A DNA stretch of 64,000 nucleotides from JACCZX01 sp963829995 (GCA_963829995.1 CAWHKW010000004.1:186001-250000), one strand, 5' to 3'; counted from the stretch's first letter, positions 25,396 through 34,789 are shown. Numbers and translations: made by a program. The notes: generated by a model from the sequence alone, not told the origin.

Positions 25396-26331
25396 ATGTT
25401 CGACTGGCTATATCAATTTCCCTCTCCGGTTGTCGCGGTAATCGTCGTTGCAGTCACGGCCCTTGTGGCGGTTCTCGGACTCGGTCTTGCCCGCCGTTTT
25501 CTGCAGCCGCGTATCAAGTATCACGATGGTGTCAATGACGTAATCAGCGGCGCGTTGGGAGCCATTGGCGTGCTCTACGGCATAACAGTGGGCCTTATCA
25601 CCATCGATGTGTGGCAGCGACACACCACGGCTGAGGACATTGTCGTTCGCGAGGCGGCGGCGATCCAGGTCCTGTACGTAATGGTCTCGGCCGACATCGG
25701 GTCCAGGCGGGTCGCGCAACAACCGGATCAGGGGCCCAAGCGTGATGAGACTGAGCCAACCAAGGTTTGGAAGCCAGTCCCGGAGCTGGTGTCTCAATAC
25801 TTGCGGGACGTCATCTGCGTCGCCTGGCCCCAACAGATAGCAGGGTCGAAATCCAGCCCGGACTGGCGCGCGTTACGCGACATTCGACAAGTAGTCCTGG
25901 GCATTGAGCCGAATGAGGGTGGGCAACAGGTGCGCTACGACGCCGCGATCGAATCCCTCAACGACCTGACCGAACTGCGACGGCTGCGCGCCGATGCTGC
26001 GACCAGCCAGCTTTCAGGGGTGATGTGGGTGATCATCATTCTCGGCGCACTGATGAGCATGTGTCTTGTCTACCTATTCAGACTCGAGGATGCGAGGCTC
26101 CACTTGTTGGTTGTCTCTCTGCTTTCCAGCTTCCTCGGCCTCGTTTTTCTGATGATCTTGCTCAATGACAGGCCCTTCTTTGGCGCCGCCGCAATAGAGC
26201 CGGATTCCTACACCGAGCTCGGTTGGATGATCAAGAGACCCAATCCGTTCGGGGCGCGCGCGAACCCGGGGAAAGACGGGCGTCGGCCCGATTGGCAGGA
26301 AGCCTGTCGGACGCTTGTAAGTCCTAAATGA
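25396..26331 (+). CDS. DUF4239-like (bestrophin-like domain) membrane protein
   Basis: Membrane protein of 311 residues with an N-terminal transmembrane helix (about 10-35), a further hydrophobic GALGAIGVLYGITVG segment, a soluble helical middle region, and two C-terminal helices. It ends with the LNDRPFFGAA motif typical of DUF4239 proteins. The function of the family is not established; a channel-like role has been proposed from remote similarity to bestrophins. GGAGG precedes the ATG. It appears to be its own unit, convergent with gudD. Confidence 0.7.
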   Translation: MFDWLYQFPSPVVAVIVVAVTALVAVLGLGLARRFLQPRIKYHDGVNDVISGALGAIGVLYGITVGLITIDVWQRHTTAEDIVVREAAAIQVLYVMVSADIGSRRVAQQPDQGPKRDETEPTKVWKPVPELVSQYLRDVICVAWPQQIAGSKSSPDWRALRDIRQVVLGIEPNEGGQQVRYDAAIESLNDLTELRRLRADAATSQLSGVMWVIIILGALMSMCLVYLFRLEDARLHLLVVSLLSSFLGLVFLMILLNDRPFFGAAAIEPDSYTELGWMIKRPNPFGARANPGKDGRRPDWQEACRTLVSPK

Positions 26332-26385
26332 AGTAACGGGAGAAGTTCACTCTTCGATCTGTCCACGCTATACCGCACCCTGGCA

Positions 26386-27721
26386 TCAACGGACCAAGCA
26401 TGGTCGCTTCGCATCGAATTTCCAGCCGGGAATCAGGAACTGCATTGCTGCCGCGTCATCGCGCGCGCCCAGGCCGTGCTGCAAGTAAAGCTGATGCGCT
26501 TTCTCGACTTCGCCCATGTCGAGCTCGACGCCGAGGCCCGGCTTCTTTGGTAAGTCAACGAACCCGCCGCGAATCTGTAACGGCTCTTTTGTCAGACGCT
26601 GGCCGTCCTGCCAGATCCAGTGTGTGTCGATCGCCGTCACTTTGCCCGGCGCGGCAGCGCCGACGTGAGTGAACATCGCAAGTGATACATCGAAGTGATT
26701 ATTCGAGTGCGAGCCCCAGGTGAGACCCCAGTCGCGGCACGTCTGTGCGACGCGCACCGAGCCCGCCATCGTCCAGAAGTGCGGATCGGCGAGCGGAATG
26801 TCGACCGACTGCAGCGCGAGTGCGTGCACCATCTGCCGCCAATCGGTCGCCACCATGTTGGTCGCCGTTGGCAAACCGGTCGCGCGGCGAAACTCGGCCA
26901 TCACTTCGCGCCCGGAAAATCCGTCCTCGGCCCCACACGGATCTTCGGCGTACGCGACCACATCGCGCATATCGCGCATCAGACGCACGGCATCCTTCAA
27001 CAGCCAACCGCCATTCGGATCGAGCGTGACACGCGCTTGCGGAAAGCGCTCGTGCAAAGCAGTCACTGCTTCGACCTCCGCCTCGCCCGCAAGCACCCCA
27101 CCCTTCAGCTTGAAGTCGTTGAAGCCGTAGCGCTCGTACGCCGCTTCAGCCTGACGCACGATCGCCTGCGGCGTCAGCGCAATCTCGTGGCGCACACGAG
27201 ACCAGGCGTTATTCGCCTTCGGCTCGCTTACATAAGGAAGATCGGTCTTCGTGCGATCGCCGACAAAGAACAGATAGCCGAGCATCTCGACGCGCTCGCG
27301 CTGCACGCCTTCGCCCAGCAGCGCAGCCACCGGCACTCCCAGATGCTGACCGAGCAAGTCAAGCAAGGCCGACTCGATCGCGGTCACTGCATGAATCGTC
27401 GTGCGCAGATCGAAGGTTTGAAGCCCGCGACCGCCCGCGTCGCGATCTGCAAATTGCCGCTGCACGCGTTGCATCACGCTCTGTTGCGCGCCCAGTGGTT
27501 GACCCACAACGAGTCCGCGTGAGTCTTCCAGTGTCTGCCGAATCTTTTCGCCGCCCGGCACTTCGCCGACGCCAGTGCGTCCCGCGCTGTCGGTCAGGAT
27601 CAGCAACGTTGCGCGTGAAAAACGGGCCGTGCGCGCCGCTCAGGTTCAGCAGCATGCTGTCGCGGCCCGCGACCGGGATCACGCGCAAGTCGGTGACTTG
27701 CGGCGTCGACGCAACCGGCAT
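26386..27721 (-). CDS. gudD: Glucarate dehydratase GudD, frameshifted near N-terminus
   Basis: Enolase-superfamily enzyme that dehydrates D-glucarate to 5-keto-4-deoxyglucarate. The sequence closely follows E. coli GudD: IPVAGRDSMLLNLSGAHGPFFTRN at the N-terminus (in part), GEVPGGEKIRQTLED, the Lys motif FKLKGG, metal ligands in TLDPNG and YAEDPCG, NMVATDW, and the end WKFDAKRPCLVR. The N-terminal 38 residues and the rest are in different frames. Removing one base near 27607 joins them into a protein of about 444 residues. It starts two bases after the Bug receptor stop, so the two form an operon. Confidence 0.93.
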
Positions 27722-27723
27722 GA

Positions 27724-28687
27724 TCAGTCGGCGGTGATCTTCCGGGTCTCGATCACCTGCTTCCAACGCGCGAACTCCTGCTGCTGGAAAGCGGCGAACT
27801 GCGCTGGCGTGTTGGCGACAATTTCGAAACCGACCGACGTGAACTGCTGCTTGATCGTCGGATCATTCAGCGCAGCGACGATTCCCGCATGCATCTTGTC
27901 GCGCACATCCGCCGGCAGGCCTTTCGGACCGACCACGGCCTGCCACGAATAGACGTCAACGCCCTTGATGCCTGCTTCGATCAGCGTCGGCACGTCAGGC
28001 AGTACCTCGGAGCGCTTTGCACTGGTAATGGCAAGCGCCCGTAACTTGCCGGACTTCACCAGCGGCGTCGCAGTGTTGATGTTCATGAACGTCCCGTCGA
28101 CCTGGTTACCCAGCAGATCGTTGATGGCCGGCGCTCCTCCCTTGTAAGGAATGTGCAGGCCGGTAGTACCGGTTTGCAGCCAGAACAATTCGGCAGTCAG
28201 GTGATCGCTCGAACCATTGCCCGCAGAGGCGAAGCTCATCTTGCCCGGGTTCGCCTTCAGGTACGCAATGACATCAGCGAGCGATTTATGCGGAGAAGCG
28301 GCCGGCACCGCGAGGACATTCGGAGCCTGCACCGCGACGGTGATCAGATCGAAGTCCTTCAGCGCGTCGTACTGCATCGGCTTGATCAGGTGCGGCACGA
28401 TTACCAGCGGGCCGAGCGATGTCACAAGGAACGTATAACCATCGGGGGCCGCGCGCTTGACGTGCACCGCACCGATCGTCCCGGTCGCGCCCGGCTTGTT
28501 ATCCACTACAAACTGTTGCCCGAGCGACGCACTGAGCTTGGGACCGATGGCACGCGCGATAGAGTCGGTAGAACCACCTGGCGGAAACGGAACAACCAGT
28601 GTGACCGGTTTCGACAGGCCACGTTTGTGCTTGAACCCCGGTGACCGCGGCGAGCGCGATCGCAGAAGCAGTTAAGAATTTCTTCAT
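27724..28687 (-). CDS. Bug-family tripartite tricarboxylate transporter binding protein (2), frameshifted
   Basis: Second TctC/Bug periplasmic receptor. The ATG at 28687 has AGGAG upstream and begins a signal peptide ending GVQAQTWP. The frame then breaks; the canonical continuation SKPVTLVVPFPPGGSTD is in the +1 frame and runs through VDNKPGATGTIG and IPYKGGAPAINDLL to the stop at 27724. Removing one base near 28615 restores a protein of about 320 residues. Its operon partner is gudD and it is divergent from garD, so an aldarate (glucarate or galactarate) is the likely ligand. Confidence 0.88.
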
Positions 28688-28788
28688 TAGTGTGTCTCCT
28701 TGGGTGGTGGGTCTGACGAAGCTGCGGCGCCTCCCCACTATGTTAGACAATTGGCGCAGCCCACAGCCGCAAGGGCGAGGAGACCCGG
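28688..28788. promoter_or_regulatory. Divergent promoter region, Bug receptor/gudD and garD
   Basis: About 100 bases separate the two divergent starts and must contain both promoters. Ribosome binding sites AGGAG are visible at each end. I do not see the TGGTCnGACCA operator of the other two loci here, so this aldarate unit may be under another regulator. Confidence 0.5.
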
Positions 28789-30407
28789 ATGAACGATGCC
28801 GTGATCGCTGAAATACCTGCCGCAATACGCAGCAGCGAGCCACTGACGATCCGCATGCACGAGCGCGACAACGTCGCCATCGTCGCCAACGATGGTGGCC
28901 TGCCGCCGGGCGCTGTTCTGTCGTCTGGCCTGACATTGCGCGACCGCGTTCCGCAAGGCCACAAGGTCGCGCTGGTGGATCTGCCCGTCGATGCGCCGGT
29001 GCTCCGCTACGGAATTCCGATCGGTTACGCGCTGAAAGCCATTCCCGCCGGCAGCTGGGTTCACGAGCGGCTGCTCAGAATGCCGGCAGCGCGCGAGCTC
29101 GATAACCTGCCGATCGCGACCGTCAAGCCTCAGGCGGCACACGCCGCTCGAGGGTTACACGTTCGACGGCTATCGCAATGCCGACGGCTCGGTCGGCACG
29201 CGCAACATCCTGGCGATCACAACGACCGTGCAATGCGTTGCCGGTGTCGTGGACTTTGCGGTACAGCGCATCAAGGCCGAACTGCTCCCGCAGTTTCCGA
29301 ACGTCGACGACGTGATCGGGCTCGAGCACACCTATGGCTGCGGCGTTGCGATCGACGCGCCGGGAGCGGAGATTCCGATCCGCACTTTGCGCAACATCAG
29401 CCTGAATCCGAACTTCGGCGGCGAAGTGATGATGGTAAGCCTGGGCTGCGAAAAGTTGCAGCCCGAGCGGCTGATGCCGCCGGGAACGATCGCGATCACC
29501 GACGAACGGAGCGTCGCCGATGTCGGCGCCAATGCCGACCCGGGTCTCGATGTCGTTTGCCTGCAGGATGAAGACCACGTCGGCTTCATGTCGATGATCG
29601 ATTCGATCATGGCGACCGCGCAACTGCACCTCGAGCGCCTGAACGCACGCGTGCGCGAAACCGTGCCGGCGAGCGAGTTGGTGGTCGGCGTGCAATGTGG
29701 CGGCAGCGACGCGTTCTCAGGCGTCACCGCGAATCCGGCGGTCGGCTTCTGCACCGATCTGCTGGTACGCGCCGGCGCCAGCGTGATGTTCTCCGAAACG
29801 ACCGAGGTCAGAGACGGAATCGATCAGCTGACCTCGCGCGCCGCGACACCCGAGGTCGCGCGAAGCAATGATTCGCGAGATGGCCTGGTACGACGCGTAC
29901 CTGACTCGCGGCCGAGTTGACCGCAGCGCCAACACCACACCGGGCAACAAGAAAGGTGGCCTGGCCAACATCGTCGAGAAAGCGATGGGCTCGATCGTCA
30001 AATCGGGCTCGGTACCGATTTCCGGCGTGCTCGCGCCGGGCGAAAAGCTAAAGCAAAAAGGATTGATCTATGCAGCCACGCCGGCCAGCGATTTCATCTG
30101 CGGCACGTTGCAACTCGCCGCTGGAATGAACCTGCATGTGTTCACCACCGGACGCGGCACGCCGTACGGGCTCGCCGCCGTGCCTGTAATAAAAGTGGCC
30201 ACGCGCAGCGACCTCGCGCGGCGCTGGCACGACCTGATGGATATCAACGCCGGCACGATCGCCGATGGCTCAGCGTCGATCGAGGACGTTGGTTGGGAAC
30301 TGTTTCGATTAATGCTGGACGTGGCGAGCGGCCGCAAGAAGACATGGGCTGAACAATGGAAGCTGCATAACGCCCTGGTGCTTTTCAATCCTGCGCCGGT
30401 GACCTGA
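28789..30407 (+). CDS. garD: Galactarate dehydratase GarD, two frameshifts
   Basis: Dehydratase that converts galactarate to 5-keto-4-deoxyglucarate. Three consecutive frames together follow E. coli GarD from end to end: an SAF domain with GHKVALVDLP, then EGYTFDGYRNADGSVGTRN, THTYGCGVAI-like region (EHTYGCGVAI), SLNPNFGGEVMM, VGVQCGGSDAFSGVTANP, the segment NKKGGLANIVEKA, and the end LVLFNPAPVT. One extra base near 29143 and one near 29864 separate the parts. Repaired length is about 538 residues. With gudD it forms a complete pair for entry of both common aldarates into one pathway; the next enzyme (kdgD or garL type) is not in the window. Confidence 0.93.
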
Positions 30408-30445
30408 CAGAACGCGCGCTACTCCGCGCGGTATCGAAGCGTGGG

Positions 30446-30568
30446 ATGGCGCTGCGATACGACGACGCCGCCAACACGCTGTGCTTTCCGGAACTGTTAA
30501 TGCTGTTCTTGCATGCAGGAGAACGCGTTGAAGCAAGATTCTATGCGGCGCAGAATCGTGCGGTCTAA
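30446..30568 (+). CDS. Short open frame ending in a compact attC/attI-like site
   Basis: A 40-codon frame starting ATG-GCG and ending in CGT-GCG-GTC-TAA. The frame is open further upstream into the garD 3' end, so it may be the tail of a truncated gene. I do not recognise the product. It is noted because its stop codon forms part of the integron-like site at 30564-30580, exactly as the stop of the MFS gene does at 33712. It may equally be non-coding. Confidence 0.25.
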   Translation: MALRYDDAANTLCFPELLMLFLHAGERVEARFYAAQNRAV

Positions 30569-30580
30569 AACACGTTAGGC
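30564..30580 (+). other. attI/attC-like recombination site at the left end of the cassette block
   Basis: The sequence CTAAAACACGTTAGGC closely resembles the 3' end of class 1 integron attI (CTAAAACAAAGTTAGGC) and ends with the core site GTTRRRY (GTTAGGC at 30574-30580). The first cassette-like gene begins 28 bases later. No integrase gene is beside it. It may be an attI remnant or an attC reduced to its two outer core sites. Confidence 0.5.
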
Positions 30581-30607
30581 AGCAGCAACAGTGCCTGGAG
30601 GTGAACT

Positions 30608-31009
30608 GTGGGAGTCGAAGAGAATAAACAGATTGTTCGATCTTTTTACGAGGCCGGCAACCGCGGCGACTTCGATGCTTGTTTCGAGCTGATATCCAAC
30701 GATATTGTCTGGACAAACATCGGATCTACGAGGCTGTCGGGAACATACCGTGGCAAGGCGGAATTGCTGGAAAAACTGATTGACCCTCTGTTTGGCCAAC
30801 TCAAAGCAGGAATCTCTTCGACGATAGAGAGGATTTTTGGTGAGGACGACTATGTTATTGCTTTGACATCGGGTACTGCAGAGACGACCGACGGCCGTCC
30901 CTACAGCAATCGATATTGTCAGGTTATTCGACTTCGAGACGGAAAGTTCGTTGAAGTCACCGAGTACTTTGATACTGCGTTGACTGGATTGGTATTTGGC
31001 TTTGCGTGA
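30608..31009 (+). CDS. SnoaL-like / NTF2-like nuclear transport factor 2 family protein
   Basis: Small alpha+beta-cone protein of 133 residues: it starts VEENKQIVRSFYEAGNRGDF, has DIVWTNIGS in the middle, and ends with a YCQVIRLRDGKFVEVTEYFDT strand pair, all standard for SnoaL/ketosteroid isomerase-like proteins. The enzymatic role cannot be told. The start is a GTG after GGAGGTGAACT. Base composition is visibly lower in G+C than neighbouring genes, and the gene is bounded by an attI/attC-like site on the left and a full attC on the right. It therefore looks like a mobile integron cassette. Confidence 0.82.
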   Translation: MGVEENKQIVRSFYEAGNRGDFDACFELISNDIVWTNIGSTRLSGTYRGKAELLEKLIDPLFGQLKAGISSTIERIFGEDDYVIALTSGTAETTDGRPYSNRYCQVIRLRDGKFVEVTEYFDTALTGLVFGFA

Positions 31010-31015
31010 ACTGCT

Positions 31016-31102
31016 GCCTAACAACTCATTCAACCGGACGCCTCCTCGGGGCTTCGCTTGGCTCAGCCCCTGCGGTGGCGCCGGTTAATTCGGGCGTTAG
31101 GC
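31016..31102 (+). other. Integron attC site (59-base element)
   Basis: An 87-bp imperfect palindrome begins 7 bases after the preceding stop codon. The outer core sites are GCCTAAC (31016-31022) and GTTAGGC (31096-31102). Inner boxes ATTCAACCGG and CCGGTTAAT are complementary with the offset expected of attC, and the central part is GC-rich. This is the organisation of integron cassette recombination sites and marks the SnoaL-like gene as a cassette. Confidence 0.85.
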
Positions 31103-31135
31103 CTCACGATCCACCAACGCACCTTGGAGGCTTTC

Positions 31136-31762
31136 ATGCAGAGAAAGCGTGTTGGGATCGTTATATACGAGGACGTTGAGGTCCTCGACTTCAGCGGCCC
31201 ATTCGAGGTGTTCTCGGTCACTCGTTTGAACGAGGAGAAGCGTCGCGACGAACAATCGCCGTTTCTTCCTCTTCTGATCGCAGAGAGTTCAAGTGTAGTT
31301 ACCGCCACCGGTGGCATGCTAGTGCTCCCGCATCATTCACTGTCGGAATGTCCACCATTGGATATCGTCGTCGTTGCGGGCGGCTGGGGCTTCCGCCACC
31401 ACATGAAGAACGTCGCGCTCCATCAGTGGCTTCGCTCGCGGGCCGCTCAGGCAGAAACAGTAACCGCCGTTTGCACGGGCTCCCTTCTGCTGAGCTCCGC
31501 TGGGCTCTTAGATGGCCTGCAGGCAACCACTCATTGGCGTTTTCTGGATACGATGCGCGACTCCTTTCCTACGATAAGTGTCAAGTACGACAAGCACTTC
31601 GTGCAGGACGGGCGAGTGTTCACGTCGGCAGGCATTTCCGCGGGAATTGATATGTCGCTCAAGGTCGTCGAGCAGTACTTCGGGGAGATCGTCGCCCGTG
31701 CGACCGCGCGCCACATGGAGTACCCATACCCCGACGCAGATAACCGGCGCATACAGCTTTAG
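31136..31762 (+). CDS. DJ-1/PfpI-family protein (GlxA-like amidase domain)
   Basis: Class I glutamine amidotransferase-like protein of 208 residues. It begins RVGIVIYEDVEVLDFSGPFE, the usual start of the DJ-1/PfpI/GlxA group, and has the nucleophile elbow AVCTGSLLLSSAGLL with Cys, followed by ATTHW and the TSAGISAGIDMSL segment. Members include ThiJ/isonitrile-hydratase-like enzymes. No AraC-type DNA-binding domain is attached. TTGGAGG precedes the ATG. It lies directly after the attC site, so it is probably in the next cassette with the following gene. Confidence 0.85.
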   Translation: MQRKRVGIVIYEDVEVLDFSGPFEVFSVTRLNEEKRRDEQSPFLPLLIAESSSVVTATGGMLVLPHHSLSECPPLDIVVVAGGWGFRHHMKNVALHQWLRSRAAQAETVTAVCTGSLLLSSAGLLDGLQATTHWRFLDTMRDSFPTISVKYDKHFVQDGRVFTSAGISAGIDMSLKVVEQYFGEIVARATARHMEYPYPDADNRRIQL

Positions 31763-31810
31763 GGCAACCCGTGAACTTACCAAGCGCCGCGTGAGTCTGC
31801 GGGCGCCATC

Positions 31811-32386
31811 GTGCAAATGATCTCCCCGGCTCTTGAGCGCTTCATTTCCCAAGCTGCTGTGCGGAGCCGCGAGCAGGCCGACCCAGCAGACTGCGTACTC
31901 GCTCTCGCACCACTGATGCTCGATCTCATCGAACAGGCCGGTACGTTTCTCGAGCCACAGCACTACCGGAGTGACCCTCAGAGCTACGCGCGAAACCTCG
32001 TCTATGACGCTGCTGATGAAAGCCTGTCGCTGTATTCGATCGTCTGGCTCCCTGGCCAATGGACGCCTGTTCACGATCACGGAAGCTGGGGCGTGGTCGG
32101 CGTGATCGAAGGAGTTCTGGAAGAGCGCAGCTACGTACGACTCTCGCCGGATCGAGGCGCTGATACAGATATCGACCTCGCACGCGGCGGTACTGTGTTG
32201 CTGCGGCATGGCGCGGTCACGAGCTTCGTTCCAAACCCCGATCACATTCACGTCACTGGAGTTCCGTTGGAACGGCCCCGAGCAGTCAGCCTGCACCTCT
32301 ACGGACGCATGATGAGCGACTTCAACATATACGATGTTGGCGCACGGACACGTCGGCGAATAAACGTCGCTCACAACGAGAGCTGA
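31811..32386 (+). CDS. Cysteine dioxygenase-type cupin protein
   Basis: Cupin of about 190 residues resembling thiol dioxygenases. The iron ligands are visible as HDHGSWG (two His) with a downstream His in the HIHVTG segment, and a TPVHDHG entry strand. Such enzymes oxidise cysteine, 3-mercaptopropionate or similar thiols to sulfinates. The start may be the GTG at 31811 or the ATG at 31817. It follows the DJ-1 gene by 48 bases. A GCCTAAC core is found 36 bases after the stop (32422-32428). Confidence 0.78.
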   Translation: MQMISPALERFISQAAVRSREQADPADCVLALAPLMLDLIEQAGTFLEPQHYRSDPQSYARNLVYDAADESLSLYSIVWLPGQWTPVHDHGSWGVVGVIEGVLEERSYVRLSPDRGADTDIDLARGGTVLLRHGAVTSFVPNPDHIHVTGVPLERPRAVSLHLYGRMMSDFNIYDVGARTRRRINVAHNES

Positions 32387-32490
32387 GCGCTGGAGCCACG
32401 TGCCGCCAGTCCAGCAGTGACGCCTAACGATCACCTGATGTGTGGGTTGAGAACGTGGGCCTGGCGTCACGAAGGAGTTGGGTCATTCGC

Positions 32491-33717
32491 ATGATCAGAG
32501 GCTCGCGGGCTGCAAACCTACCGCTCGCCTTGATCGTATGGGGTGCGATCGGAATCGCGCTCAACGTTGGGCTGGCACGATTCACCTACGGCGTCATGCT
32601 GCCATCGATCCGGCGCGACCTGGGAATCAGCTATCTTGGCAGCGGCAGCCTCAATGCCGTGCATCTTGCCGGCTACCTAATAGGCACGCTTGCCGCACCC
32701 TCGCTCATGTCCCGCATAGGGTCATCGAGGCTCTCCAAGTGGGCCCACCTGCTAGTCGCGATCGGCGCTGTCCTGTGCGCCGTTGCGCCAGGGACGATCT
32801 GGGCCGGCTCGATCGTGCTGGGCACAGGTCGCGTATTCACCGGTCTCGGCGCCGGTGCCGGAATCGTTGCCATCCTGGTCGTGGTTTTCGCAGCAGTCTC
32901 GGCGGCACAGCGCCCGCTGGCCAGCGCAGTGGTTTGGTCCGGCATGGGGGTGTCAGTCGTACTCAGCGGGCTCGCCATCTCGTTCCTGCTCGAGACGGCC
33001 GATGGCTGGCGGATCGCGTTCGCGCTCTCGGCGCTGCTGGCTCTGGCCGTGGCGTTCTCGTTTGCGCCTGCGCACGGGCAACCCACTAAGCAGGCGGCGG
33101 ATCCAAGCAGCCAAGGCGGGGACTTCGTCACTCGCCAGTTCTTAACGAAACATTGGATGTACTTGATTCTCGGCTACCTGATGTTCGGCATAGCGTACGT
33201 CGCCTATTCGACCTTTGCGGGTACCCAAATGGCAGCCATGAAGACACCGATCCTCGTAGTCGGGCTTACCTGGGTCGGATTTGGATGCGCGGCGATCCTT
33301 GGCGCGGCGCTGACTGTGCCGATCGTGGCCTCGTCGCGACTGAAGCAGTTTGCCCTGGCTGCTTCACTGGGCTCCGGTGCGGTGGGGGCATGGCTCGCCG
33401 GAATGGGCACATCTGAGTCAGCGATCATCGGGGCTCTGCTGGTGGGATTGGGTATTGCAGCCACGCCGACGATCGTCAGTGCCTGTACCCGCGATCGCTG
33501 CAGCGTGGCCGAGTACCCGAAGATGTTCAGCTTGGCAACGGCCGCCCTCGGCATCGGACAACTGATCGGGCCCGTTGCGGGCGGCGCTTTGGCCGACCGT
33601 TTCGGAACGGGGGTCATACCGTTCTTTGCCGCGGCTTGCTATGGCGTTGCCACGCTGCTGGCGCTGGCGGATAGCTTGTCGTCACGCGCATACTCAACGA
33701 GGAGGCGTGCGGCCTAA
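32491..33717 (+). CDS. MFS transporter, YbfB/YjiJ family
   Basis: Twelve-helix major facilitator of about 408 residues. The start LIVWGAIGIALNVGLARFTYGVMLP with GLARFTYG near the first helix is characteristic of the YbfB/YjiJ family. Later signature segments are LNAVHLAGYLIG and LGIGQLIGPVAGGALADRFG. The substrate is unknown. The ATG at 32491 fits the membrane start; an upstream ATG at 32440 would add a non-homologous leader. The stop TAA lies within a compact attC-like site, which suggests the gene arrived as part of a cassette. Confidence 0.85.
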   Translation: MIRGSRAANLPLALIVWGAIGIALNVGLARFTYGVMLPSIRRDLGISYLGSGSLNAVHLAGYLIGTLAAPSLMSRIGSSRLSKWAHLLVAIGAVLCAVAPGTIWAGSIVLGTGRVFTGLGAGAGIVAILVVVFAAVSAAQRPLASAVVWSGMGVSVVLSGLAISFLLETADGWRIAFALSALLALAVAFSFAPAHGQPTKQAADPSSQGGDFVTRQFLTKHWMYLILGYLMFGIAYVAYSTFAGTQMAAMKTPILVVGLTWVGFGCAAILGAALTVPIVASSRLKQFALAASLGSGAVGAWLAGMGTSESAIIGALLVGLGIAATPTIVSACTRDRCSVAEYPKMFSLATAALGIGQLIGPVAGGALADRFGTGVIPFFAAACYGVATLLALADSLSSRAYSTRRRAA

Positions 33718-33730
33718 CCGTTCGTTAGAC
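33712..33730 (+). other. Compact attC-like site
   Basis: GCCTAAC (33712-33718) and GTTAGAC (33724-33730) are the two outer core sites of an attC, but only five bases separate them instead of 45 or more. The TAA is also the MFS stop codon. The left site at 30564-30580 has the same wording (GTGCGGYCTAA followed by CGTTAGRC). These could be attC sites collapsed by deletion, or attI-like sites. Confidence 0.5.
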
Positions 33731-33753
33731 GAGCACCGAGAGGAGAACACGAC

Positions 33754-34554
33754 ATGAACGCGCCGACGCCACAAGCTCTGATCGATGCAGCGAACGCGTA
33801 CGAAGCGTTATTCGTCCCGGCGCTGTTCGGCCAATGGGCTACGAAAGTCGCAGACGCGGCCGAAATCCAGCCCGGTCAACGAGTGCTGGACGTTGCGTGC
33901 GGCACGGGGGTTCTTGCGCGCGAAGTCAGCTTGCGAACGGGATCGACCGGAGCGGTTACGGGGGTTGACCCGAGTCCAGGAATGGTTGCAGTAGCTAAAC
34001 AGCTCGCGCGAGACATCGAGTGGCGAGAGGGAGCCGCCGAGTCACTACCGTTCCCTGACCAGTCCTTTGACGCTGTGGTGAGCCAGTTTGGTCTCATGTT
34101 CTTCATGGACCGGCGCCAAGCCCTTCGCGACATGCTGCGGGTTCTTGCTCCCGGAGGACGGTTGGTTGTTGCGGTCTGGGACTCGCTCGAGACCATGCCC
34201 GCGTACGCGGCTGAGGTAGCGCTACTGGAGCAGACGGCTGGTCGCCCAGCGGCCGATGCTCTGCGTGCGCCATTCGTGCTCGGCAACCGGCAACATCTCG
34301 CTACGCTGTTTTCGGAAGCCGGAGTGGCCTCACCCGAGATCACGACTCATAACGGCACCGCGCGGTTCCCCAGCATCCGAACCATGGTCGAAGCCGACCT
34401 GAGGGGCTGGTTGCCGGTCGTGGGCGTGGTCCTGACCGAAGATCAGATTCGCCATATCTTGGACGAAGCTGACAAGGCTCTCAGTTCCTACGCAACGGCA
34501 GATGGACGAGCTGTGTTCCCATTGTCGGTCCATATCGTTAGCGTGAGGTCTTAG
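33754..34554 (+). CDS. SAM-dependent methyltransferase (class I)
   Basis: Class I methyltransferase of 266 residues. Motif I is VLDVACGTGVLAREV, followed by GVDPSPGMV, and post-motif LPFPDQSFDAVVSQFGLMFF; this layout is typical of the Methyltransf_11 UbiE/COQ5-like group. The N-terminal region (AYEALFVPALFGQWA) and C-terminal helices are common in members with small-molecule substrates. The actual substrate is unknown. The ATG has GAGAGGAG upstream. It follows the compact attC-like site directly. Confidence 0.85.
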   Translation: MNAPTPQALIDAANAYEALFVPALFGQWATKVADAAEIQPGQRVLDVACGTGVLAREVSLRTGSTGAVTGVDPSPGMVAVAKQLARDIEWREGAAESLPFPDQSFDAVVSQFGLMFFMDRRQALRDMLRVLAPGGRLVVAVWDSLETMPAYAAEVALLEQTAGRPAADALRAPFVLGNRQHLATLFSEAGVASPEITTHNGTARFPSIRTMVEADLRGWLPVVGVVLTEDQIRHILDEADKALSSYATADGRAVFPLSVHIVSVRS

Positions 34555-34585
34555 CAAGTACAACGCAGTAAAAAGCGACTCCATC

Positions 34586-34789
34586 ATGTCGGCCGCTTCC
34601 TCGGCATCTACTTGCCCACTTTGCGGGGAACCGAATCAATGTGCGATGGCGTCTGCGGGCGCAGGCGAATTGCCTTGCTGGTGCACGCAGGCGCCGTTCA
34701 GTGCCGCGCTGCTGGCTTCAGTTCCGCCCAGCGCCAAGGGTCGGTTCTGTATTTGCCAGCGGTGCATCAAGCAGCACGAAAATCTGTAG
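34586..34789 (+). CDS. Cysteine-rich CWC family protein
   Basis: Small protein of 67 residues with eight cysteines arranged as CPLCGEPNQC, a central CWC, and CICQRCI, a pattern matching the Cys-rich CWC family. It probably binds zinc; the function of the family is not known. It sits between the methyltransferase and the GFA-family gene in the accessory block. Confidence 0.75.
   Translation: MSAASSASTCPLCGEPNQCAMASAGAGELPCWCTQAPFSAALLASVPPSAKGRFCICQRCIKQHENL

Noticed and set aside
30408..30563. Possible intI integrase remnant beside the attI-like site
   Set aside because: No tyrosine-recombinase motif is visible on either strand; only a short open frame of unknown origin is present.
32422..32483. 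GCCTAAC at 32422 with GTTGGGT at 32477 as a second full attC
   Set aside because: The core boxes pair only with wobbles and no inner boxes can be found; the left core may be a remnant, but I do not call a site.
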